Origin: Clavelina lepadiformis | Taxonomy: Eukaryota > Chordata > Ascidiacea > Aplousobranchia > Clavelinidae | Assembly (NCBI RefSeq): GCF_947623445.1 | Contig: NC_135246.1 | Span: forward strand, 16,289,856 to 16,353,855 | DNA: 64,000 nucleotides | Direction: 5' to 3' | Shown here: in pieces, positions 48,810-63,800 of the stretch | Layout of the letters: the number at the start of each line of letters is the position of its first letter | How positions within the stretch are numbered: the first letter of the stretch is position 1 | Made by a program: the position numbers and the translations under genes | The notes under the pieces: model-generated | What the model was told of the DNA's origin: nothing | What the model saw: only the letters and a program-made list of their open reading frames with translations | Database searches by the model: none

Positions 48810-51800
48810 TCAAGCATCTCCAGCGCCGCTAGCGTTTGCTTGCGATCGTTTTATATAAAGTTGTAGCAATTTCATCTGAAAAAATATAAAAGATTTATTG
48901 ACGAAAATTGCTGTAAAAAACAAGTCGAAATAGATTAAGTCTAATCAATGCTCTAAAATGTAGCCTAATGAGACTTTAAGACATTCATATAAATTGAAAA
49001 CATATCATAAGGAAGTAGATATTTTGACTGTTGAGGCAGGCAAAAATTCCCTTGCCACAGAACTTACCTTCCCACCGGGTAATGACGTCAGATGTTGACA
49101 CAGTTCAGCGTCACCGATTATGCGATGCAACGCGACAAGACAAAAAACTGCGGCTTTTCTGATGCCGCTCTCAGGGTTGTCGTAGCACTGCAAGTAGGTA
49201 AATTAGATATCTAAAACGAGTGTTTATTAATCTCATAAAAACAAGGCTATTTGGGCGCAACAACAATCTATTCAAAAGTAAGACACCGGCTGCTAGGTGG
49301 GTCATAAATCTCGCCTTCAAGCGTACGGTTAACTATAGTTTACAAGCGTGGAGCCACACAACGGTCTGTGTTTCTGTAACGTTTGGTGGCTCAGTAAAAG
49401 CAAAATCATTGATACCTGGAACTGTTTACCTGTAATAGGCCTGGCACTAACTCGGTGACGGTTTGTCGGGATAATTCATCGCTGCTACACCGGTTTATCG
49501 CGTTCGTTAACATTTTAAGACAGGCCTGGACACCTTCGTTGTTGTTTGACCTGGTCAACGGCGAAAGAACTCTAATGCATATCAGAGGGGGAAGTACCGA
49601 ACACATTACCATGCCTGTCTCTTCGGCCGCTCGAACAAGCTGAAAAATATTGCCAAGCTAATGTTTAACTTTGAAAAAATGAATGACATTTTAATAAATG
49701 TAGGAATAAACTCTTTGCGTGAACTCCTATGAACAAACGAAGCAGGTTTGAAACCTGAAATATACGTTTACTTGGTTGATTTCATTGCGTGGCTTGGTTT
49801 ACAAAAAGCGAAAAGCTTACATTGAAAGTAGTAACTTACCTCTTTGGTTGAATCTTTGTGCGCTTCTAAAATATGAATAATCGTTACTTCGGCGAAATTT
49901 TTAAACCTGTTTGAGAGGTGACGTAACATCTCTTGCATAACGTTTAATGACGTCAGTTGAAGTTCCAGCTAAGGACATAAAAGGATTAGGATTATACGAA
50001 GGTTAAAATGCTATGAATTCAAACAGGCTGATTGGATTTTAATTTGGATCGCATACAACACAGAGTGTGGTGTAACCCTCTCATACAACCCTCCGTTGTA
50101 CACTTTGTATTAAAGTGCTTTATTCAAAATACTCAACGAAGTGGTTTAAGGCGAAGCCGTACTAAGCACTTACATTGCCCGTTCTTAAGATCTCCAAAAC
50201 GGCGTTTAACACAGAATTGAAATACTGGTCCCATTGTATCTGCTGCTGGGAAGCGGCAAGTCCGCCGACCAGGTCGCTGGAGCGCAAAGTCCGCGAAAGA
50301 TTATCCAAAGCTCGGCGTTTGTCGTTGCTGCTCGTCAAAGCGTTGGCAACTTCGGCAATGTTGGAATCCGTATGATCTATGGGAAAATCTACAGAAATGT
50401 TTCTAAGCCAGATTTCGAAATAATATTTCCAAACTGCAAAAAATTTTTGGCTGCTTTAAATGATTGATTTACGTTTGATAATCCGCCAGTTAGCTTTGCT
50501 ACCAAATTACGTACCCAGTGGAAAATTAAGCGCAGGTGGTTCTGATATGAATGCTCAATAACTGTTACAGCAGCAATATGGGATCACGTCAATTGACCGT
50601 GAACAAATTCACCGGCGACAATTGGTCGTGGTCAACTGACCGGCAACAAATTGGCCGGCGACACAAATCAACCGCTACGCATTTTATTTTTAGTTTTTAC
50701 GCAAATTAGCATTGTTGTTTATTCAAATTATATGATTTAAGTGATAATATGATTTAAGGTCAGTTGGTTCTAGGTAAATTTCTGTCACGGTCAGTTGTCC
50801 CCCGGTCAGTTGTTTCCGGTGAGTTTGTTCGCGGTCAGTTTCCCACGGTTAATTGTCGTGGAACCCAGCAATATCGACAGTGTCGATTGCACGAATTAGG
50901 GTTTATTCACGCTTTTAAAACAACTTATTATTCTAGCAGGGTTTTATGCCTTAAATGTAACGTCTTACCTTCATTGAAGCTGTCGTCGTCTTCGTCAAAA
51001 ATGGCGTCCCTGAGATTCTGTTTATTGTAGGTCGGCGATATGTCACTGTACGACGTGGGATTATAATTGCTCTGCCTGCCGATTGAGGCCTGTTGAACAC
51101 AAACAAAAGGTTTTGTGAGATCACTGAAGTGACGGCATGATCAATCGCTTTAAATGCGAAACGTTAGCTGCGATTAAAAATTCAGCTTAAAACAGACTGT
51201 TAAAGAATTTTGACAACAACTTAGTTGCAGCTTGCTATGACTCCATGCAAGAATAACTTTGGTACGTCGATCTAACCCTGCTCTAATGAAACCCAATAAA
51301 TTCATTCCCTGGTACTCTACAAGTCTGGCCCTTTTCAAGCAAAAATACAACCGGTCATATTGCCCAATGCTGAGATGACATAAAAACACTATCATTCGAC
51401 CAACAATCATTGACATCAACAGCAATACAGTATACCTTGGGGACGCGTTTCAATGTCAATAACAGAATAATCCCACCATTAAAATAAGGCCAAACTGAAT
51501 ACACAAAAAGAATTAATTCATCTATTCTGTATTATTTTGTATTGTTAACTCAATATGCTGTTGGTCTTGTTCTTTTAAGTGATGGAATTTAAATGGGCGC
51601 TCGATATCAAAATGCGTCATTAGTCATTACAATCGGCGCGTGTGCCGAAATTAGTACGTCATGACGGCAATATCGTGCAGGTAATAGCAAATTCTCTTAT
51701 AAAATTAGCTTCTTCCAGTAATGGTAATTTGATTCGGGGCATAATAGTGCATGATCTGTCAATATTCGGAAGCAATTTATGACAGAATGTCATTGCCAGG

Positions 51801-54800
51801 AAACAAAATATACCGGCCCCTGATGCATAAAACCAGACACCAATCGTGGAAAACGCATCAGCTACTCAGGTTCCCAACCGGGGGCATTGGTACCGTTTAG
51901 GGGCACGAGATTGAATTTCAAGGTGTACGAAGTTCACTCATTTCATGACTTGTTTGCGTTGGCCTGGATTTACTATTCTATTATAGGAGTAAGAAGAATG
52001 CTCCAACGGAACAAAAGGTTCGACCAATGAAAAAGGTTGGAAACCCCAGCTAGCGAGTGTTTGATTCGAAATACTTCGAGAATTACAGTAATTAATTACT
52101 GTTTCCTATTTACATAACCGACTGCACATCTCTAATTAGTAAGCTCGATCGTAAAACAATCGGGCAGGGCTTGCTTTAAACCACAACAAAGCGATCGCAA
52201 CATGATGAAAAAGCAGGTTATAATTAGAAAACATGAAATCCAGCCAAGCAGCCGCCAAAGAGAGAGTACCTTTGTAAGTAAATTGAGACGCTCTTTAGCA
52301 GCTGATGAGAACGATGGTTTGGCGAACACTGGAGACGCGGCCAGGTTAGCATGTATATGACTAGGTGACGTGTTACTGCTGTATGAATGCTAGCAAAGGA
52401 AAACAACATGAGACCTATGGAGCAACCTCGCTTGATCAGGGTAAAATAAACTCAGCTTAACCCTGTTATACAGCACATATGCACGGCATACAACGCATGA
52501 ATAAAACATACACAAAAGCCTATGACATGAGCTGGGTTAATGAGTCTACATGTTAAATTGATTGGTGATTTAGCAAGTGGTCTATGCATTGTGGTATAAG
52601 CAACAGCGCTTTCAACGACTACAGTGTTACATGCATTCTGTACAACCTTTCTTGATATTAAGTCGTCCGCGCTGCTGTCCATTCTTAGCTTCTGAATACC
52701 GGCGGTGATATCGCGGAAGTTTTCGGCTATTTCTTCTTGGTTCATGTTTTCACCGTCGGTCGTGATGCTCCCCCTAGCGGAATAAATTCAGATAGTAATA
52801 GAAAGAGTTAAAACCAGTAGCTGGCGCTAAATCAATGAGGACTGTGAAAACTAACACGGAACACAAAATCTTCCTTTGTTTGACGCTGATTTAAAAACCC
52901 ATGCATAAAGAGCTTAAGAGCACTGGAAGCTGTCAATGGTAAGTTACATTACTCACACGTACCTCGGAGACATGAGGTCTAAGGTGCCAACACTACCACG
53001 AGGAGATATCACGTTCCGGGACGGGGATACCGCTATCCTGCCCATGACCTGGCCCGATGAACTGTCCGATGGGGTGGAGGACTGTAAAATAAGAGCATGT
53101 CGTCAAGTGGGTTGTTTTGTTTTGTAGCCAGAACAAAAGTAGTATAGTGAATAGTTACAGCAACTTGGTCTTTACCAGCAAAATATGAAGTATTCACATG
53201 ACTTACATTTATATGACCTATGTTCATATTTACAACGACAGGGTGATCATATTTATGACTTATGGTATGTGAAGTACGATTAGTGAAAGAATCAGTAATA
53301 TTTTCTTACAGTTGTTTCCCCATTCGACTTCATGTAACTGTACAAAACTTTCATGGCGCCATCTTGAAAGGTTTTTGGGAGAACGTGGATCATTTTTGTG
53401 AAAATTGGTGCGTTCAACTCGAACACGGATATCACGAGTGCTTCGGCAATCTGTAATGGGGCATTAATGCACAATAATAAAGCACAATGATACTTATAAA
53501 CCACTTTAGTCTTCCATAACAATTAAATTAGGGTTAAATGGTTGCACTTTGTGATACAGAATGAAGTAGAACAAACATTGGCGGTCACCTTTCTGACATC
53601 TTGACTTTTTGGTTCAGTGGTCCATGTTATGATTCTCGATAAAGCTAACCTGGTGTCGCTTGTGTTGGAAATTTCTGAAGCTTCCATCATGCCAAGAAGC
53701 TCCAGCATATAATGAAGAAGGGCCACTTTCACCTAAACCATACTGTGCATACTAACAGCCAGACAACAAATTTAATAGGGTTATGAATCAGGGAAGGTGA
53801 AGATTTGTACTTGCTTTTTGCAAGTTTTTGAAATAAAAAATAATACTTTGTCTTTGTAACAATCAAAATACAACACTGTTATAAAAGAATTGACTTTTGC
53901 TCAAACAAGCCTACCTTAAGACTGGGCCTCTGCGTCTGATCGACGATATATCTTGATAAAATGTTGAATTGTAGCTCAGTTGGAAATGATTCTCTAAAAT
54001 GAGCGAAATAAATTTTAAAACAAACTGCAAACTTTAAAACAAAATCCTCAATGTAAAGCATCAGTTATAGAGGAAGATAAGCACTCTAATCTGCATAGGA
54101 AATGCACACTAACCTGGTAACCTGTAATGCTTTGAGGACTTTAGCCTGCACAGACCCTAACAAGTCAGCACCCATTTTCTTTAGAAGTTGCGTTAAAAGA
54201 ATATAAAGCCACTCATGGATTTGCTCTTTGTAAATGTTTATAAAATCGGGAAGCATTTCCAGGAACATACTGAAGACCTGTGGAAGAGTACGATAACTAC
54301 TACGTGCAGCAAAAGGTTGCCTGACTGAGTGTGATAAAAGTTCGAACATTTCATCACGAGAATTATACGCAGCAGTGGGATATTGTTGGTCTGCACCAAT
54401 TTACATGAATCAGCTGTTGTGGAGCTACAGTTAGTACAGCTTCTACTTGTGATTGCAGTTGTTGCTGATAACAGAACTGCCGTGAATCTGAGTTAAATTC
54501 GTTTAATCCCACCACTGAATACCTATCTCTCAATTTTACATATCTAGGAAACTTGCTTGTAAATAAAAATACAAAAAAAGTTGAGAAATATTTTTCGTGC
54601 AAAAAACATTGCTTAAAAATGTGATTGCTATGTTGGGTCTATTAAGGAAGATATCTGAGCTTTGAGAGAATTTTACTTTCATTTGAAGTACGCATCAATA
54701 CATTGAGAAAGTGATTTTAACTGAGTTATTTTTCAGTATCTTAGTAACTCAAAAAGAACTCATTCCTTATCAAAAATAAACCGAGTAGCAACAAAGAAAT

Positions 54801-57800
54801 TAATTTTCAGAAAACCAAGGAAAAAAGTCTAAACCGTTTTCAACAAAAACTGAAAACAGACTTTTGAAATGCATCACTCTCTCAGTCTCTCTTAATGTTG
54901 ACCAACATGATCAAACAGGTATCTAACGCATGACAACTACGGGCACAGAACAAGCACCAAGAAATGACACGACGACTACAATATCTGTGGTGAATAAAAA
55001 AAAACTATAATGGTTCAGTTGCAGTCGTTGCAGAGTAACTACATGAACTTAAATGAAAATGAAAAAAAAACAAAAAATATCAACACAAGGGAAAATTTGT
55101 AAAGTTAAGCATAAATTTTGGACACGTTTTCAAAAAACACTACTAAAATCTACATGACCTACAAAATGAACCACACTACATGCATTATTTACCCGTTTTG
55201 TTGCCTGGTAATGCAAAAAAAACACAACACAAAGTGGTTATGTAAACTACTGGACATAATTAAAATAACATTCTACCATCACACCACAGTCGAACTAGTA
55301 AACCACTAAAGTTATAACTTTTGCTAAAATTCTCTTATGTAACACGATCATGTCCATAAGAAACAACCATGTGTTTTACACTAAATACAAACCTTTCCGT
55401 GAGGATCTGCAAACATTCGATTAAAAATTTCCAGAATTTTCTTCAGCTGGAGACGACTGAAACAAAAAGATCACAGGTGAAAATTACTCCACAGACTTTT
55501 GACCTAAAACGCGTTTATTTGCTAACATTGGTTCTTACCTAAAATCTTTGTGCTTATTAATTAGTGCATGAAGCCCAGTTAAACCTTCTTTTCTCTCCGT
55601 CCACAGACTGCTCTGACACAGCTGCAGAATCTCAACAATATCTTCACTGGACTGATGACGCTTCAAACCGTTTCTACAAAAATACGAAAACAAGGAAATG
55701 GGTTTCAATGTGGAAGTTGGATATTCTACCGTAAATAATATACATGGCAAAAAACACAAAAATGAATAGAATGAAACTTTTTCATTATAATTAATAGCTT
55801 TGTATGAAAAAGTTAATATTTGCACAGTGTACTACACGAAGGTATTACTAATTATTCTGCTCCCTGGATGAGGCAAAGGAGGAAAAAAATATACTTTACC
55901 GGGAAGAATAGGATGAGGATCGATCAGAGCATACACTGGACGTGTCTGACATGTCATCATCGTTATCTGAAATTCCGTACGATTCATTTCTTCTCTGTAA
56001 TTTTCTTGACTAAAATAAAATAAAGACAAATGGAGTTATGGACAAGGTGAAAGAAGATCTAGATGCCCCCAAAATTATTGCTTTAAACTTTATAATTGCT
56101 TTAGAGCTGTAATTTTCAAGACTCGAACATCACATTGCAATAGCTTGAAGCATACTATAACGTTTCTCATTATCTATCTACAATTGAGGATAGTTACAAA
56201 AAATGAAACACTTTTCAGCTTACCAATGCATCCGTCAGTGCCTGTTCACCCTCTCGGCCTTTAGGTAAAACTCTCATAGGGGGAATACCTCCTGTTGTAC
56301 TTGATGTATTGCGACCTAAATAAGATTTATATGCTGAAAAGCTGAAATTATTTGACTTTGCAACTTAACTTGTGGTAAGAGATGAATAGTTTTGTCAACT
56401 GTTTGAAGCAGTTTTGAAATCGACTGCACATAGTACCTTGTACTGTAATTGCATTATCTGGGTAACATGCACTTAGAATGCTATAAATAGTGGAAAGTTA
56501 TGTGAAGTACTTTTCACAAATTCATAATATCATTAAATATGATAATAAGTAACAGAGATAAATGTAAGTAAATTTCTGTTACTCATAACAAGCTTTAATA
56601 AACAAATATAAAGAATTGCAGAATTTGCATGCACGCTAAATTAAATACAAGCTGGTTAAGCTCATGCAGGTAGGACGTTTTCAGTGCTGTCTAAACTGGA
56701 AAGATCTCTTCTGATATCATGCAGGGATCAAGCATATATGACTGGGGTTGTAAAAAGCTCAAACGATGAAAATGGCTTTTTAGTAGAGTAGTATTGCAGT
56801 AGCAATGACAATAAGAGGGTTACTTTAAGTGTGTACCGGTACTTGGGCACCAGACTTTGTAAAAATTTACAAGAACAGTAAAACAATGAAGATTATTTTT
56901 GACAATGATTCAGTTGAGTGTACTGTACACAGGTAACACATGGACAAATGACCCCACGGAAATAAGTGGATAATAGTCAAAAGAATGAAACCATTTAGTG
57001 TACGTTAAGTACAACTTTGTTACATACAATGAAGCTGCAGGAACAACTTTGCAAGTTCAGCGTCATGACAACAAGTAGTTACACTGACACCGGGTTGACA
57101 CCATCGAGTCTACTCAACAAACCTGGACTAGAATCACGACTGCTGACTTGAGATGAAGTGACTCGACTCCGCGTTCGTGACATGGGTTCACTACGTGGCA
57201 CACGACCACCAATAACTGCAGGGAATAAGTCGTTAATTAAAATCAAAAAGTTTAAAAAAAAGTAAATACTGTTCTGGTCACTGGCAAGGTCACTGATGTA
57301 GAGTCTTGTCATGTTAAAAAGCAAATTTCTGTTTGGTTTTGTTTCCTAAATTTAGTGAGAAAAGATGCAAGTTGATTGTCTTTTTAAGCCTCATAACACA
57401 CTGCCCATTGTTAGGTCACTAACTTGTAGAAAAAAAGGAAGCCAGAGAAAGGAAAAATGCATTTGTAACAAGAGAAGCAAGCAAAGAGACTATATGGCTA
57501 AATTGTTCACATTCTTCAAACAAATAAAGTCATACTCTGTATTACTGCGATTACTAACTGTTTCGCCAAAACATTTGTTTAAAATTGGAGCAATAGTCTA
57601 TCAGCTTTTATGAATGCAGAAACAAAAAATGCAGCTATAGCAAAAGAAATAAGCTCACGAATGCATGAATAGATCTACTTGATTAATACTATCCGAAGCA
57701 ATACATATAGAATTGTCTACCTGGTAAACCTAACCAGTATGGAAGGAGTTAAAAAGTGAACTTGCAAAAGCGAAAAATTCTATCAAAGCAGCAAAAACAA

Positions 57801-60800
57801 TTTTTAGCTACTTTCTGCCAATGCTCACACATTCTAAATAATGACAATGAAGACCTAGTGGTTAGTGACTCTACTCTCTGCTACTGACACCTTAAGTACC
57901 TCTTTTCATAAACTGCCTGTTTGTCTCCAGGCTACACGTGTTTGTGTGATATTGCAAACGCAAGAAAATTTCACTTAGAAATGCATCACTTCGTGTGGGT
58001 GACACTTCAGAACTGCTAGAGTCAGAGTATCGACGACTCCGCAAATTTAAGCTTGCCGGTCGCCGTTTTGATGCTTCTGGATAAGTTGGTGATGAGTGGT
58101 GTCTATGATTTAGTGTTTGCAATTTTGATTGTTTGGTCAATATTAGACCCCGCCTCTCTTTTTTCTTACAGGGAAGCACATCCAGGTTGTCAACTTCATT
58201 AACAATTTCTGGTGTACAAAGAAATAGGCATGCACGGAATTACAACAAATGTAAACAGAATATAAACCATGATGATAAAAAGTAAACAATTGTACAAACA
58301 CTTATGCTTTACACTTTTCTAAGTATTATACAGGCGGGGTGTTCAAAGAAAACCAATTTGGAGAAAAAGCTTGAGATTGAAATCAAACTATTCTTTAGAA
58401 AAGTTTAACATGCACTGACATGTCATGTTTTAATTAATTTCCTGATAAAATTACACCACAATTAGTGCATTATTTGAGTCTATACATCACGGATAATGTC
58501 ATGCAAATGTTAATGCTCAGCTTTTCATATATGATATTAACCAGCATCAGGACTGATTAGTGAAGCCAATATTCACATATGTTGCAATGTAAGACAGGCC
58601 AAGTGGAGCTGCAGCAAATTAAGACCAACAACCAAAGTCAAAGGCCCAACATAAAAACAAAAATCTTGCAGTTTCTTTCCTTACCTCGATACCTTGGGGG
58701 GCTACTGCCTCTACTTCCTGTAGGGGACCCCACCCTCGAACCCACACGTGACCCAACCCGAGATCCAGCTCGTGACCCGGTCCTAGAAGTGGACACGGGT
58801 ATACGTGAACGCCTGGTTGGCGTCGGGGAGGAAGGTGGGGTTCGAGTAGATACGGCAAACACTGAATTGTATTCTAAACAGGAACATTGATTTTTTGAAA
58901 CAATGAACGAGCTAATAATTCTAAGTAGGTAGCACAGAGAAGATTAAGACATTTCACGACCAAGTTGCTTAGTCAACATGCTTGGTGTGGGTGCAACTTT
59001 GATTACAGTTTTGCAAATTTTTAAAGATGTCTACGGTATTAAAAATGTTACAGAATTATATAATCAATCAATTATACAATCTTCTATTTAGTGCCAGCTA
59101 CGCATATGATTGGTATACATTCTTTCCATTTAATCTCTAATCATGCATGAGCATTGTTGTGCAGTTGGTTATACAATGTAGACAGCATCATTTATCAGAA
59201 GAACTTCATTAAATTTAAAATAGTAAAAAATTCTTCATAAATGGCTTGCAACAGGTTTAAAAGTAACATACTACACAACCTGAACGTGTGTAGCGTTTTA
59301 TGCTGTTTAAACTGATTTGGTCAGCCATTTCATAGAATCCAGAGATCTTTTTGTCAAATTTACTATCGCTATATGCTATTACGTTACCAGAATAATTGCT
59401 ATTGGCTAATATTGTCTCAGGTCTCGCTGACATGCCTAGACAATTAAGTAAAACTATCAAATCTCTTCATAAAATTCTCACCTGCATAACTTGGACTCAG
59501 ATCATGTCCTGTGGAAGATGATGAATATTTTGATGTTCTTCCGGTATTTGGAGTTCTTGAAAGAGCTTGTAACCTTCGCTGGGTCCCAGGAGAGTTAGAT
59601 CTGCTTCCAGCTGCAGAGAAAGGACGATGGTTGCAAAATTAATCAAGTTTGAGATGTTCTAATGTTTCTTATTGGTACCAACTTAGTTTCGATGAGAAAC
59701 TTTCAAACAAGCTTTTTCAAGTAAGGCTAAACTCGCATAACAGCATGTCAATTTGAATTGAAACAGTAGTTACATGTCACACACATATCTGTAGAAACAG
59801 ACCATGCAGAATTCAACACCAGGGTTATATGCAGTGCTATAAATAAACGTATACCAAATGAAGGTTGTACAATGCAGTTTTGCATCAGCTTTTAGAAATA
59901 TTGTTTGGCTTTGACAAAACAAACATATCTTGGTACAGTACCAATGCTTATAATGCAGTATGAGACATGCTATAAACATAGTTACAATCAGGATCAGTGC
60001 AAACAGCTTGAAAGTTATTCACACGACATGTGATAGCAAACCAAACAACAAGAAAAAAACTGACATGCAGTCAGGAAAAAACAAGTTCAAACATGCATGT
60101 TTACGAGAATTGTGAAACAGTGAGTATTCTTTGTGCGAAAAAGACACCCGTTACTTGGGAGTTTTTAAAAGGAAGAAGTTTCAAAAGTTACGTCAGTTTG
60201 TGCAAATAGGACTACAAGAAAAAACAGCAAATCTCACTCTCTTACCCCATCTCGTGGCAGACAGAGACCCTTTAGAAATGTCAGTGAATAAAATCAAGAT
60301 TTATATCACCTCTGCTTAATGTGGCAGTGGATGAAAAGAAATATAATTGATTTTATGTTAATAAAACATATGATAAAAATTAGTACATGCTAGGATCGTA
60401 ACATTTATTGCTACTATTTAACATTTCCATGCCTAAGCATACATGTATTGAGGCTCATAAATGAAATAATGGAACAATGTCTTGGTATATGTTATGTTAT
60501 GATAGCTCATGATAGCTATGATATTATGTTAAAATTAACAATCATAATATCTATGGCAAAAATATGACTTAATGGGTGTGTGGAGATGAAACAGAGAAGA
60601 CAAAGTGAAATAAGAAAATGAAATACGTTTAGGAGTGGAGGGCTTCATTGTCAGGAAGAAATCCTCGACTTTAGAGTAAGGTGATAGCGGCTTTTGAAAG
60701 AAGAAATCACGTGGACGCTCTGGTGATGAGGGGGTGGAAGATGATTTTCTTCGACTGCGAGATCTGTGCCGAGTTGGCGTTAACTGTGGGTTTGGTATAC

Positions 60801-63800
60801 TTTCTGGGCCAGGATGATCTTTACTGAAAAGTGGATCACCTGTGTTTTGTTTAACGCTGGGGCTGAGTAAAAGTTTACGGTTGTATGGACTGTTTGACCT
60901 GAACTTATTCGGTGAAGACAACAGATTTTCAGGAAGCAAATCCAACGCTTGTTCAGTTTTCAATGACTTCTCAAGTGAAGGGCCATCATCACATTCTGTG
61001 CTTACCATACTCGGCATTATAAGTGTGCATCTTGCTTTTGATTTGTATTGGAACGATGTCAAATTGTCCATGGACTTCTTACGTACAAGAAGTGGAGAAT
61101 TTCTGGCAGATTGAGGTCTGCCTTGTGAAGTAACAAGTGAAGAAGAGCCGGCAGAAAGTTTGGATTTGCCTCTTCTGGGCAAAGATAGAGAGCAATAGTT
61201 CAAAGGTCGAGGTGTTCGCACAGGAGAGGGATTGGTGGATACAGATTTACAACCTGCTCCATTTAAAAATAGAATTGAATGTAAGCAAAATTAAGAACTT
61301 AAAAGAATGTGGTAAAGAAATGAAAAAAAACTAATAAAATCATAATACAAGGGGAAAAAACACACAAAAAATGTAGAGCGACAAACATATTGCGTACCAT
61401 ATAATTTTATAGTTTATAAATAATTGACAAATTATAATTTTCATAATCACATTAACAGGTTATAAGCAACATACGTTGAGACATTGAGGGTCTATCGGAG
61501 TCTCTGCCCCTGTCTTGTTTTGCCGGGGTTTTATTTGTGGTGCTGGTTGATGAAATTCGTGGATTTACTCTGCTTGGACGGCCTGCAAAAAAGTCGAGCT
61601 TGTATTTAAGCGTTAATAATAATTTGACCGATGATGTTACATACTTATAGTAACTTGGAAAACAAATTAAACTAAAGCAAAGGTTCTGGTTTATCACACC
61701 ACAAGACTAAGAAATATTTTAAGCGAAAACTGTTATATTGCCAAGTATTTCACAATATGAATTGAGAGCACATTAGAAAAACCCGATCAATGTACCCGCA
61801 GACTCACCACGATAACGTGGACGGTAATATGAACGTGATCCTAGAAGTTCCATAAGCAGCAAATAGTAAAATGAAAGACATTTGACACATCAGAGTTCAA
61901 AATTAAAAATTTTTACCAAAAAGTACTGGTATCACATCAAGATTGGTTAATGAAAGTTATAATGCATCAATTATATTATAATTGCTGACCATTTGTCTAA
62001 TGTAAACTGAACAATCTAACATGACAGACATAGTATAAAAGGGTGGTATTGACGAATGTCATTTGACACACTTACCCGAATCAGTGTCGGAATAATAACC
62101 GCCTGGGTCACTAGCAGGCTTTCGAGGCACTGAACGAGTGTGTGAAATAACTGGGAGCACTGGCTGACCAGCACGATACTTACTGGATGGAAAATTTATG
62201 TGGCTATCGGAACCATGATGTGCTTTTCCGTTTAAGCAGCGAGAAAAAATTTTTTTCTTTACAGAATGGTGAAATATTATGATTTGTTTTTACTACTTGA
62301 ATAGTACACATCTAGATGATAGCTTACCCACGGTACCATATCCTGATTTCATTGCCTTCATTTTGGAACGTTTTACAGCTGCAGGATCGATATCTGAACG
62401 AGAGCGAAGAAAGCGCGTGTTTCCATTCTCTACTCCTGCTGCTCTTAATCCAGAGCTTGGAGGAGCTATAATATATTTCACAGCTTAAGCTTCACAACAA
62501 AATTATTATACAAAGGGACTTAATGACTTGTGCAACATAGTGTTAGAGATGCAAAATAATATACCTTTCGGTATATGCCTTCGTGGACCCACTGTTGTTG
62601 TGGCTATAGAAGATCGTGGCTTTCTGGTAACAAAGTAAAACAATGAAGTAATTATTTCATCGGCACATGATTAATCCACTGTACAAGTTAAGTTATAATT
62701 CTTGTGACAATACTTTGTTTAATATCGTTGGAGCAAAAATTGGTTAGACGATGGACAAGCATACATTTAGTTTTCAACTAAATCTAATAGCTACTGGTAC
62801 TTGAGCAAAAACTCACAACTTATATACAGTATAATACAATTTTTTTCCACTCAAGGAATACTGCTCCAGAAACCAAGAAAAACATTTGCCTGAAATTATA
62901 GCTACACTATATGGCACATGCAACAAAACATGTTGTATATATTAGGTATGTTCAGGTACACATACTTTACAGCGGTATCCCCTTTGGAAAGGTTATCAAT
63001 AGATGAAGATCCTGAAATCTGGCCTATAAAAATCAGGAAGAGAGAGTTTGAGTCCGTATTTTGTTCACAAATTGGAAGTTCAAAGCACATACTAATACTG
63101 CAGAATACATGTCAATAAAACAGTTGATCCACAACTTAATTCAACACGTCATTTTCTGACAAAAATCGTTTTCGTTGGCTTTTATCGAAAAAAAGCAGAT
63201 TGGCTTCCACTGATAGTAACAGCAATGTCTAATATTGATTACTGCCGATTAGTTTGCCGCAATTCTACAAGGAAATTACCAATCGCTGAGAGAAACACAA
63301 AATCCCAAGTGATAAAAAAGAAAATGATGAAAGTTGTTAGTAGATGACCGTACCGTAATTACAAAAAATATTTTTCTTAATTTTGGCTCACATAATTGGG
63401 CTACATGGCCATTTGACCTTACAACAATCAACGTCTTCAAATTGTATTGACGGCAGAATGAAATTTCAAAAGATTACACGTGGCTGTGAATCTTACCTTT
63501 AATCAGTTTCTGTTGACTTGCATTTAAACTGTTAAAAACTTGGTCAGCTTCAACCGGAAAATGCTGGTTTAAACCATGCCAAGCTCTGAGAAAGAGGGAA
63601 AAAAATAATTGCACTTTGGTACAAAAAATGTTAACTAATGGCTGATAAAAAAGCAGCAGTGGTAGAATAACTAAAATTATGATAAAAAGCAAAGCAGCAA
63701 AAATTTTGCATCGAAAAAAACAAAATAAAATGGCTGCTACTGTTGGTATGCTTCAGAATAGCAACAACTGAGATGTGGTCAATATTGTTAGCAATTAATT

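Noticed and set aside
49005-49067. CLASP ending by read-through after the GGK codons
   Set aside because: A consensus donor follows, and a terminal exon at 48875-48810 encodes MKLLQLYIKRSQA, matching the vertebrate CLASP C-terminus.
54363-54602. Open minus-strand segment with QQQLQSQVEAVLTVAPQQL in a CLASP intron
   Set aside because: It faintly recalls the C-terminal end of some transposases, but there are no termini, target duplication or splice sites, and the CLASP frame joins correctly without it.
58579-58890. 103-codon plus-strand frame with repeated RDP/EPT words
   Set aside because: It is the antisense shadow of the GSR repeat exon of CLASP.
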